Assembly: GCA_903925195.1 (NCBI GenBank)
Contig: CAIYEO010000097.1
Location: 1-5,849, forward strand
Length of the DNA stretch: 5,849 bases
Source: an uncultured Candidatus Saccharibacteria bacterium
GTDB lineage: Bacteria > Patescibacteria > Saccharimonadia > Saccharimonadales > UBA4665
Reading direction: 5' to 3'
Of the stretch, positions 1 through 5,261 are shown in pieces. The notes below the pieces were generated by a model, which searched no databases, was not told where the DNA came from, and saw only the letters and a list, made by a program, of their open reading frames with translations. Positions within the stretch are counted from its first letter, which is position 1. Every line of letters starts with the position of its first letter. The position numbers and the translations under genes were made by a program.

Positions 1-299
1 GACAATGAAGTCCCTATGATTGACACTGTAAGCACTATCTTACGACCGTATCTATCAGAAAGTTGACCAAGAATTGGAGCCGCAAAAAACTGAGCTAGGG
101 GATAAACAGCGCTAAGCCAACCAAGTAAGATAAAACCATCTGCTACACTCCATCCAGTTGGAGTTATTCGGTAAGGGCTATGTGGCAAAATAAGAAGAGG
201 AAATACAGGGATAAGAATTCCAACTCCAAGCATATCTATAAAAATAGTAGAAAAAACTGCTAGAAGGGGATTACCATTTTTTTTTGTTTTGTAAGACAT
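1..299 (-). CDS. MFS transporter, TetA-like drug efflux family (N-terminal part, runs off the left edge)
   Basis: The 99 visible residues start at ATG 299 and read without a stop to the window edge. They carry the start of a major facilitator: a short basic N-terminus (SYKTKK), TM1 at about residues 12-38 with an acidic residue in it (FIDMLGVGILIPVFPLL), TM2 at about 50-77, then the diagnostic MFS motif A in the first cytoplasmic loop (GQLSDRYGRK, 78-87). The FxDxLGxGIxxPxxPxL pattern in TM1 is typical of the TetA/proton-drug antiporter branch, so a proton-driven exporter in the cytoplasmic membrane is likely. The substrate cannot be read from this part. About three quarters of a usual 400-residue MFS protein lies outside the window. 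It is transcribed divergently from the zinc-ribbon membrane protein at 401. There is no Shine-Dalgarno; a TATAAT box lies six bases before the ATG, so the mRNA is probably leaderless. Confidence 0.9.
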   Translation of the reverse strand, partial: MSYKTKKNGNPLLAVFSTIFIDMLGVGILIPVFPLLILPHSPYRITPTGWSVADGFILLGWLSAVYPLAQFFAAPILGQLSDRYGRKIVLTVSIIGTSL

Positions 300-305
300 A
301 AGATA

Positions 306-311
306 ATTATA
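306..311 (-). promoter_or_regulatory. -10 box of the MFS gene, predicted leaderless start
   Basis: The minus strand reads TATAAT at 311-306, then six bases (TATCTT), then the ATG at 299. This spacing puts the transcription start on or next to the A of the start codon. There is no extended TG before the box and no good -35 match at 16-18 bp, and no purine-rich ribosome site precedes the ATG. The same geometry recurs at three other genes in the window, which raises confidence above that of one AT-rich hexamer. Confidence 0.6.
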
Positions 312-385
312 CTTCAAATTAAATATAGATTATTATTTTTTTATGATAATTAACTATTGGGATCAAAAAATAAGGATTATTGTGG

Positions 386-394
386 TGCTATAAT
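386..394 (+). promoter_or_regulatory. Extended -10 promoter of the zinc-ribbon/HELGH gene, predicted leaderless start
   Basis: The plus strand reads TGC-TATAAT (386-394), a perfect -10 hexamer (389-394) with the extended TGN element. Six bases (CAGCTT) separate it from the ATG at 401. No -35 hexamer is evident at the right distance, which suits an extended -10 promoter. The promoter lies inside the reading frame that would be used if the upstream TTG at 380 were the start, so it argues for ATG 401. Confidence 0.65.
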
Positions 395-400
395 CAGCTT

Positions 401-1123
401 ATGTTAAATAAAAAATGTCCTGTTTGTCTGAAAAATGAGCTATCCTATTTTGACGACTACGTGGAATGCGCATATTGTCACACATACAAGAGAAAACTAA
501 ATTTTTTCGAAAAACAATTCAACTGGGCTAATAATAAATCTTCATGGTGGAGAATTATAATACTTGGCCTATTCATAATTATGCTCATCCAAAATTGGAA
601 AGATACATGGTTTTCGGTTAATCAAGCATATAATCCTTTAGTTTTATTTGATTTTGGAATACATGAACTTGGACACCCAATATTTAGTTTGTTTGGTACG
701 CTAATGTATATTGCTGGAGGCTGTTTATTTCAGTGCTTATTTCCAATTCTGTGGATTGTCGCTTTTTATAGGATAAGATGGTTTTTTGCTTCCGCTATGT
801 GCTGGGGATGGCTTGGAATAAATATTTTTTCAGTTGCAACCTATGCTAACGATGCTCGTTCTAGACTGTTACCCCTTGGCGGATGGGGCGCACTAAACAG
901 TGACGGTTCCGACGCATCTTATGATCAAGGGCACGACTGGTACCAATTACTCAGCAGAACCCATCATCTAGAGTGGGATCATATAATTTCACATATATTG
1001 AGAATTTCAGGCTCCATAGTTTTTATTTTCGGACTAGTATTGGGATTATTAATTATAATTTACTCTATAGGTAGTCACTTTATGAAAAAGTACAAAAAGC
1101 TAAATGTTGGAATGAAGACATGA
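401..1123 (+). CDS. Zinc-ribbon membrane protein with HELGH motif, putative M50-like metalloprotease
   Basis: This is a 240-residue protein from ATG 401. Residues 6-26 form a zinc ribbon (CPVC at 6-9 and CAYC at 23-26). A hydrophobic segment follows at about 51-65. Next comes FGIHELGHPIF, with the zinc-protease signature HELGH at 88-92. Two further membrane segments lie at about 101-122 and 126-148. A polar stretch has DAR (151-153), LPLGG (157-161) and HDW (178-180), and a last hydrophobic segment spans about 201-224 before a basic tail (KKYKK). The HExxH in or near a membrane helix, with an acidic residue further on, recalls site-2-protease-like (M50) proteins. I recognise the general HE(L/A)GH..FG..GG..Q.L.P pattern from uncharacterised bacterial membrane proteins, but the family has no function that I know of. 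The third zinc ligand is not assignable with certainty; D151 and D179 are candidates. An upstream TTG at 380 would add seven residues but overlaps the -10 box. Peptidase activity is inference. Confidence 0.75.
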   Translation: MLNKKCPVCLKNELSYFDDYVECAYCHTYKRKLNFFEKQFNWANNKSSWWRIIILGLFIIMLIQNWKDTWFSVNQAYNPLVLFDFGIHELGHPIFSLFGTLMYIAGGCLFQCLFPILWIVAFYRIRWFFASAMCWGWLGINIFSVATYANDARSRLLPLGGWGALNSDGSDASYDQGHDWYQLLSRTHHLEWDHIISHILRISGSIVFIFGLVLGLLIIIYSIGSHFMKKYKKLNVGMKT

Positions 1124-1197
1124 AAGCAACCCGGAGATCTAGATTAGTAGCAGAAGCTCATAAAAAAAATAATTTATTTTTAATAATCCAAGCCTAA
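1120..1197 (+). CDS. Possible 25-residue basic peptide or truncated gene start overlapping the previous stop
   Basis: An ATG at 1120 overlaps the TGA of the preceding gene (ATGA), the usual arrangement for translational coupling. It opens a 25-codon frame ending at TAA 1195-1197. The product begins MKATRRSRLVAEAHKKNN and ends in a short hydrophobic run. It resembles the N-terminus of a longer protein whose remainder is missing, but I do not recognise it and the upstream ribosome-site match is weak. It may be a chance frame. An A/T-only hairpin falls inside its 3' half, which is not typical of coding sequence. Confidence 0.25.
   Translation: MKATRRSRLVAEAHKKNNLFLIIQA
1162..1184. terminator. 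A/T-only hairpin between convergent genes, weak bidirectional terminator candidate
   Basis: AAAAATAA (1165-1172) and TTATTTTT (1174-1181) are perfectly complementary around one base, flanked by an A run on the left and a T run on the right. It lies in the 103-bp gap between two convergent genes, where a two-way terminator would be expected. The stem has no G-C pair, so it would be unstable. No better terminator is visible in this gap. Confidence 0.25.
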
Positions 1198-1226
1198 CAC
1201 AATCTAATGAATAATTTTCGAGTTAA

Positions 1227-2135
1227 TTAAACGTGGACTCTACTAGGAAGATATTCTTTTAGCCAATTAATTATATGGTCATTCTTCATCTCTGAATTCC
1301 ATTCGATAACTCCAAGAGCAGTTGTCGCAGTGTATAAAGCTTTTCTTTCGTTGAGATTTTCTGTATCCAAGCCATATTTAGAAGCAAATTCTTTAGCATC
1401 ACCATACCTATCAGACCACCAAAAATCCAATGCAGCAAAATCTTCCATCCAATCACCATAGTGAACATGATCCCAGTCAATACTCGCAGTAACCTTGTTG
1501 TCCTTCACTAACATATTATCAAAACCAACATCACCATGAACTAATCTTCTTGTCTCGGATGCATATATAAGATTATTTTCAAATTGTTGATATAACTTAT
1601 CTATTATCTTACTATCTATTCCAATCTCTTTGGCGCATTCAAGATAATGCTCCTTACCTTTTTCTAATATTTTGTCACCTATATATGACCTATTAGATAA
1701 ATACTCACCATTTCCAGTTTCTGGATTTATTTTTCCATATCCTGAAGTTGAGGATATATCAAAAGAAAATATTTTTCCGAGTAGATCATGCGCACTGGGT
1801 AATACATGATAAAAGTCTTCATCGGAAATAACATTTGATTGTATTCCTTCAACAAATTCTGAGACACAATAAAAGGATTCGTTATCGTATTTATTAATTT
1901 CAAGGACTTTAGGAACTAATAACTCATCACCAAAATGATCCGAGGCATACTTATCAGCAATAAATCCGGATTTATGGTCGGAAATCCTGAAAACAAATTT
2001 AGCGCCGTCCTTGTTCTCAAAACTATAAGCTTGAGACATATGACCCTCTGTTAGTTTTTCTATAGAATCAATTTGAGCATTCTCTTTGTCTTTAATAAAT
2101 AATGATATGCTCTCTGGTGAGTGCGATGTTTTCAT
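1227..2135 (-). CDS. APH/choline-kinase-family phosphotransferase (aminoglycoside phosphotransferase-like)
   Basis: The 302-residue product has the expected length and layout of the APH family (Pfam PF01636), which transfers phosphate from ATP to a small-molecule hydroxyl in the cytoplasm. Visible landmarks are a nucleotide loop region at about 29-37 (LTEGHMSQAY), the following strand (KFVFRIS, 46-52), and the hinge SEFVEG (92-97). The catalytic Brenner loop is HGDVGFDN (200-207), with catalytic Asp202 and Asn207, followed by the metal-binding IDWD (219-222) and the usual GDWMEDFAALDFWW (227-240). The HGD..FDN...IDW..V..GDW.EDFA arrangement recalls hygromycin B kinases and their relatives. 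Sequence alone does not show that it confers resistance; many such kinases phosphorylate metabolites. It is convergent with the zinc-ribbon gene and divergent from the carboxypeptidase gene. There is no Shine-Dalgarno; an extended -10 box six bases before ATG 2135 fixes the start and suggests a leaderless mRNA. Confidence 0.88.
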   Translation of the reverse strand: MKTSHSPESISLFIKDKENAQIDSIEKLTEGHMSQAYSFENKDGAKFVFRISDHKSGFIADKYASDHFGDELLVPKVLEINKYDNESFYCVSEFVEGIQSNVISDEDFYHVLPSAHDLLGKIFSFDISSTSGYGKINPETGNGEYLSNRSYIGDKILEKGKEHYLECAKEIGIDSKIIDKLYQQFENNLIYASETRRLVHGDVGFDNMLVKDNKVTASIDWDHVHYGDWMEDFAALDFWWSDRYGDAKEFASKYGLDTENLNERKALYTATTALGVIEWNSEMKNDHIINWLKEYLPSRVHV

Positions 2136-2141
2136 GTTTTT

Positions 2142-2150
2142 AGTATAGCA
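2142..2150 (-). promoter_or_regulatory. Extended -10 promoter of the phosphotransferase gene, predicted leaderless start
   Basis: The minus strand reads TGC-TATACT (2150-2142), five of six matches to the -10 consensus plus the extended TGN element. Six bases (AAAAAC) follow, then the ATG at 2135. No -35 element sits at a workable distance; TTTACA at 2164-2159 is only 11 bp upstream. The region between the box and the ATG holds no ribosome site. Confidence 0.62.
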
Positions 2151-2196
2151 ATATTTAGTGTAAATTTATGAATCATAGGATATATTGTTATAAACC

Positions 2197-2288
2197 TTAT
2201 GGTATAATTTATTTTTTAAAAGCCAAAGAATACAAAATATGAGTTCAACTAGTTAACACTTGAATTAAGATTGTGGTTATGGTATAAT
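2197..2288 (+). repeat. Two copies of TTATGGTATAAT, 80 bp apart, in the divergent intergenic region
   Basis: The 12-mer TTATGGTATAAT occurs at 2197-2208 and again at 2277-2288. The second copy holds the -10 box of the carboxypeptidase gene. The first is an equally good extended -10 (TGG-TATAAT) on the same strand, without a start codon six bases on. It would start a transcript near 2215 with a leader of about 80 bases. It has no clear -35 element. It may be a second promoter, a duplicated promoter segment or coincidence. Confidence 0.45.
2260..2288 (+). promoter_or_regulatory. Promoter of the carboxypeptidase gene: -35, extended -10, predicted leaderless start
   Basis: TTGAAT (2260-2265) as -35 is separated by 17 bp from TATAAT (2283-2288), which also has the extended element TGG at 2280-2282. 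Six bases (AATTTC) then lead to the ATG at 2295. This is the most complete promoter in the window. An inverted repeat TTCAA (2244-2248)/TTGAA (2260-2264) overlaps the -35, and the palindrome AACTAGTT lies at 2247-2254. A repressor could bind there, but this is only a possibility. Confidence 0.7.
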
Positions 2289-2294
2289 AATTTC

Positions 2295-3680
2295 ATGAAA
2301 AGATACGAAGTTATTAGTACTCCGGAATCAAAAATGTCTAATATAGAGCAGATTGTTAAAGACAATCCAGAAACTGCTGGTTTACAGGCATATGAATATC
2401 TACGCAACACAAGTAATGATCAAAAGCAGGAATATATCAAAGGCAATATTCCAGATGTAACTTTTGAATACCCTTATCTAACGAAGGAAGCTATTGTTGA
2501 CCTAAAAAAGCCAATGCTTAAAGCTTTAACATCCCTAATGCCTGGAGAAAAGAATTTTCAGACAAATTCTATGTATGACGCTATTGAATATAGATACGCC
2601 GAACTATTCCTCTTAGATATGGCAAGAATCATGAACAATCCAAAAAATAGTGAGTCCGATATAATTCAGGCTGAAAAATTATTTAAACAATCATCTGAAG
2701 CCCTCTATGGAACACCAGAAAAGGATATTTTTTCATCAATTGCCAGCCGTACACTAGCCCCTAACCTAATAGATAAAGATACTGACAATATACAAGCTAC
2801 TAGTATAAGATCTGAACTTCGTAATTTAGTAGGTAATATAAGTACTTCAGACCACATTAAGCTTAGTCCCAGCGACGAGCTTATATCTAAGATGCATATC
2901 CTAGTCAAAGATAAGTTTGATTCTTTAGTTGATCACATCGACGAAGATGATATGTATGATACAACCGGTATGGTTAATGCCTTAAATGAAGCTCTAATTA
3001 AAATTGGTGGCCATGAACTAGGTTGGGCTACCGTTAAAAGATCCAATTCATCTAACCTATCTGTTTCTGCCCACCAGCGAGAAGTTGAAGTTGGAGTAAA
3101 CAGAAAAGAAATAGTAGGCAAGGAACTAAAGACTAAGATTATTCACGAAATAGGCGTCCATGCACTTAGATCGATAAATGCCGAAAAAGCCGGATGGCTA
3201 TCAGCTGCATATGGACAAGATGGCTATCTTAACTACGAAGAATCCCTTGGTACTGCATTTGAAGACGTATATAACAATAAATATAAAGACCGTGGAGAAA
3301 ACTACTATTTGATAGCAGGGCTTGTCTACGGCCAAGATAACCATGAACCAAGAGACTTTAATGAAACTTATGAAATTGTATGGAGAAATCACCTACTCGG
3401 CAAGAATCTACCAGAAATTAACGAAAAGGATATTGAAGCTGCTAAAATTAAAGCTTTCAACGATTGCGTTAGACTATTTCGAGGAACTACAGGTAAGCAA
3501 AAGGGTGTAATTTTACTTAAAGACCTAGCTTACTTCCAAGGTCAAGAATCTGTCTGGGAATCCTTCAAAAATGTTAATAATGAAGAGGATTTAGAATTAC
3601 TACTTGCTGGTAAACTAGATATATCTAAGCCAGACCATAAAAATATAGCTAAGCTTATTATCGAAGAATTATCTAAATAA
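2295..3680 (+). CDS. DUF1704/MATCAP-type tyrosine carboxypeptidase-domain protein (zinc metallopeptidase)
   Basis: The 461-residue product from ATG 2295 has the signature of PF08014 (DUF1704), the family that includes animal MATCAP tubulin tyrosine carboxypeptidases and bacterial 'QEGLA-motif' proteins. The zinc-site motif HEIGVH lies at 284-289 in the context KIIHEIGVHALRSIN. About 25 residues on comes the paired-glutamate motif YEESLGTAFED (314-324), equivalent to the family's (Q/E)EGLA, where a Glu is expected to be the third zinc ligand. A conserved-looking R(L)FRGT follows at 393-398. Residues 1-200 are mostly helical and charged. There is no signal peptide or membrane segment, so it looks cytoplasmic unless exported by another route. 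The family trims C-terminal aromatic residues in animals; bacterial substrates are not known to me. The variant EESLG replaces the usual EEGLA. A TTG at 2271 would add eight residues but lies upstream of the -10 box, so ATG 2295 is preferred. It stands alone, divergent from the kinase. Confidence 0.85.
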   Translation: MKRYEVISTPESKMSNIEQIVKDNPETAGLQAYEYLRNTSNDQKQEYIKGNIPDVTFEYPYLTKEAIVDLKKPMLKALTSLMPGEKNFQTNSMYDAIEYRYAELFLLDMARIMNNPKNSESDIIQAEKLFKQSSEALYGTPEKDIFSSIASRTLAPNLIDKDTDNIQATSIRSELRNLVGNISTSDHIKLSPSDELISKMHILVKDKFDSLVDHIDEDDMYDTTGMVNALNEALIKIGGHELGWATVKRSNSSNLSVSAHQREVEVGVNRKEIVGKELKTKIIHEIGVHALRSINAEKAGWLSAAYGQDGYLNYEESLGTAFEDVYNNKYKDRGENYYLIAGLVYGQDNHEPRDFNETYEIVWRNHLLGKNLPEINEKDIEAAKIKAFNDCVRLFRGTTGKQKGVILLKDLAYFQGQESVWESFKNVNNEEDLELLLAGKLDISKPDHKNIAKLIIEELSK

Positions 3681-3802
3681 TAACTTTTTCTATATATATT
3701 TCGCCAGAATTTATTCATACCAATTTATAAACGAAATTTGATTAAAACAAACGAGTTAGTTTCAATAGGTTTTATATAATTTAAGATATTTCAATTTACA
3801 TC
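3681..3802. other. Intergenic AT-rich spacer without recognisable features
   Basis: This gap follows the carboxypeptidase gene and converges on minus-strand sequence. I see no G/C-stemmed terminator, promoter pair or RNA gene. The only pairing noticed is AAAC/GTTT around a six-base loop near 3748, too weak to call. Confidence 0.5.
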
Positions 3803-3982
3803 CTAATTATTTAACATTTCTTCTATTTCAGAAACAACAATATCCCCATCTGTAAATATTTTGACTATGGACCATCCCAGCTGTAATACAGGACGCAAGA
3901 CATTCACTTGCTCCTCATAATAACTGTTATTTAGCTCGTTTATAGCGGTTTTGACTCTGACCTTAGATATTATTACTATATT
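3803..3982 (-). pseudogene. Start-less 59-codon frame, probable C-terminal remnant of a decayed gene
   Basis: Just after the triple-YbjQ stop, another minus-strand frame (open from 3982 to the TAG at 3805-3803) reads like protein. It gives KVRVKTAINELNNSYYEEQ, then VNVLRPVLQLGWSIVKIF, then TDGDIVVSEIEEMLNN. It has alternating charged and hydrophobic residues and an acidic helical end. It has no ATG near its beginning; the first in-frame ATG is five codons from the end. A GTG at 3907 follows GAGGAG, but at only three bases, too close for a good ribosome site. A one-base shift at the end of the YbjQ gene would fuse this frame to it. It may be a lost gene's tail, a frameshifted extension of the YbjQ protein, or chance. 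I do not recognise a family. Confidence 0.35.
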
Positions 3983-5130
3983 CTAGTTGGATTCTGTAGT
4001 GACGAGCCATATGAATAGTTAGCTTTATTAACAAATGTGTCTTTATCTCTAATTATGGCCTGAGGTGGAAGATTAGCTGTTTTTGGCGCAATTCCTGAAA
4101 CTCGCTTAACCGCAGTTCCTATGGCCAAAAATTCAATCACTCCACCACCTAGGCTATAAACGTAGGTTTTTATACCAAGTACATCATCAGCACCAATTTC
4201 ATCAGCCTGAGCCTTTACTTTAGCTAGTGAATTCTCACGAGCACCGTAAATTAATTCTGTCATCTGACTAATTTCACCCTTAACAAAATTTTTAAAAAAA
4301 GAAGCAATACCACCGATTAAACCAAGTGAATATACCGATGTTCCGATAATAACTTTCATAGGTGCGTATCCCATTTTTGCAACGTTCCATGTTTCCTCAG
4401 CCGTTAAATCTGAAGTTGTCACACCACCTACCATCTTAGCAATTTCATCAATTTTAGGATTAGAAGAAGCAGTACCAATCATAACCATTTCCTGAACTCC
4501 AGTAGTTGCTATTGGAAGAATAGTCGTCCTTACTCCAACCACACTATTAGCACCTTTTGACTTTGCTTCATCGCCAATTCGCTGAATAGAAAGATTTCGA
4601 GTTGTATTAAATATGTCACTAAACTGTTTTACTTCACCCTTAGCTAGTTTTCTAACTGATCCAACAATTCCTCGACCAATTCCAATAGAATAGGCGACAT
4701 TACCAAATACAAAACTAATTGGTGTATATCCGGCATCCCACTGACAAAATAACTCTTGTCCATCAGCGCTTGTACTGAATGACTTGGATGAATTGTCTGT
4801 TTTATGTATCGTTGAGCCAACAGACAAGAATTCGATATTTCCAGGATGAAAAACAAGTTGACTACTAACGCCACTAGCTCCTGAGCCCTTTTCTCCTTCA
4901 AGCTCTTTTTCGAAACGTTCTAAAGACAATCTTCTTCCTTCGGCTATCATATTTGTGAACTGTTTAATTTCACCACCGACAATAGTTCTAAAGCTAGCCC
5001 CAATACTGCCAACAAAACCAATAGAGAATACGCTATTTCCGACTAATATATTGCCTGGCGTAAATCCTAGTAAATCTACACAGTACATTTCATTTCCAGA
5101 TAAGCCTGACATCTTTGAATCACTTTTCAT
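3976..5130 (-). CDS. Triple-YbjQ (DUF74, putative heavy-metal-binding) domain protein
   Basis: The 384-residue product is built from three tandem copies of the YbjQ/DUF74 domain (PF01906), at about residues 16-109, 126-222 and 245-343. Each copy begins with a G(F/Y)xP strand and a (F/Y)S(I/L)G turn. It continues with GGEIKQFTNMI (52-62), KGEVKQFSDIF (164-174) or KGEISQMTELI (284-294), then a helix with an S(L/I)..(R/K) pattern. Each ends with GA..(V/G)(V/L)G(V/I/S) and a closing (S/I)GT or GST strand. Copy 3 (GADDVLGIKTY, IEFLAIGTAVKR) is the closest to the classic family; copy 1 is most diverged. Ordinary YbjQ proteins are about 105 residues with one domain and are known as pentamers of uncertain function; metal binding is a database label, not proven. 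Linkers are Ser/Thr-rich (113-125) or helical (224-244), and the last 40 residues are polar. No signal peptide or membrane helix is seen. The start at 5130 is fixed by GGAGG upstream. It is probably transcribed alone. Confidence 0.88.
   Translation of the reverse strand: MKSDSKMSGLSGNEMYCVDLLGFTPGNILVGNSVFSIGFVGSIGASFRTIVGGEIKQFTNMIAEGRRLSLERFEKELEGEKGSGASGVSSQLVFHPGNIEFLSVGSTIHKTDNSSKSFSTSADGQELFCQWDAGYTPISFVFGNVAYSIGIGRGIVGSVRKLAKGEVKQFSDIFNTTRNLSIQRIGDEAKSKGANSVVGVRTTILPIATTGVQEMVMIGTASSNPKIDEIAKMVGGVTTSDLTAEETWNVAKMGYAPMKVIIGTSVYSLGLIGGIASFFKNFVKGEISQMTELIYGARENSLAKVKAQADEIGADDVLGIKTYVYSLGGGVIEFLAIGTAVKRVSGIAPKTANLPPQAIIRDKDTFVNKANYSYGSSLQNPTRI
4102..5085 (-). repeat. Three internal protein repeats (YbjQ domains) within one gene
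   Basis: Domain copies map to 5085-4804, 4755-4465 and 4398-4102. They align through G(F/Y)(T/A)P, the S(I/L)G turn and (G/K)GE(I/V)(K/S)Q(F/M). The copies are diverged at amino-acid level and I see no long identical DNA stretches, so the triplication is old rather than a recent tandem duplication. Confidence 0.8.
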
Positions 5131-5134
5131 AGAA

Positions 5135-5139
5135 CCTCC
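5135..5139 (-). promoter_or_regulatory. Shine-Dalgarno of the triple-YbjQ gene
   Basis: GGAGG (5139-5135, minus strand, in AACGGAGGTTCT) ends four bases before the ATG at 5130. This is a strong anti-SD match at slightly short spacing, and it decides the start over the internal ATG at codon 7. It contrasts with the four genes to the left, which have no such site. Confidence 0.75.
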
Positions 5140-5191
5140 GTTAACTTTATATTACTAATAATACTGTAAAAATATATTAATAAGTACGCTA

Positions 5192-5220
5192 ACAGAGCCT
5201 ATGGATAAACCCACCTCTGT
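5192..5220. repeat. Inverted repeat ACAGAG/CTCTGT between the YbjQ gene and the recombinase remnant
   Basis: ACAGAG (5192-5197) and CTCTGT (5215-5220) form six perfect pairs around a 17-base loop, within which TGG/CCA could add an inner stem. It lies in the gap downstream of the recombinase fragment. There is no adjacent T run on the minus strand, so it is not a standard terminator. On the plus strand a T8 run lies about 14 bases beyond it. Its role is unknown. Confidence 0.3.
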
Positions 5221-5261
5221 AATAATATAAAACCTTTTTTTTATCATTAACAAATGGTGAT

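Noticed and set aside
1286..1480. Alternative minus-strand frame of 64 codons inside the kinase gene
   Set aside because: It overlaps the conserved HGD/IDWD region of the kinase in another frame and has no domain of its own.
2705..3392. Minus-strand open frames of 62-67 codons opposite the carboxypeptidase gene
   Set aside because: They are antisense to a well-supported gene, lack start signals and have no recognisable motifs.
4644..5158. Open frames overlapping the triple-YbjQ gene in other frames (4644-4901 minus, 4955-5158 plus)
   Set aside because: The YbjQ frame explains this DNA with three domain copies; the overlaps are by-products of its composition.
5198..5212. DnaA-box-like TTATCCATA on the minus strand
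   Set aside because: It has one mismatch and occurs singly, with no cluster, so there is no support for an origin.
5155..5247. 30-residue hydrophobic peptide starting MIKKRFYII (minus strand)
   Set aside because: It has no ribosome site, and it may be the decayed continuation of the recombinase, so it is treated only as a finding.
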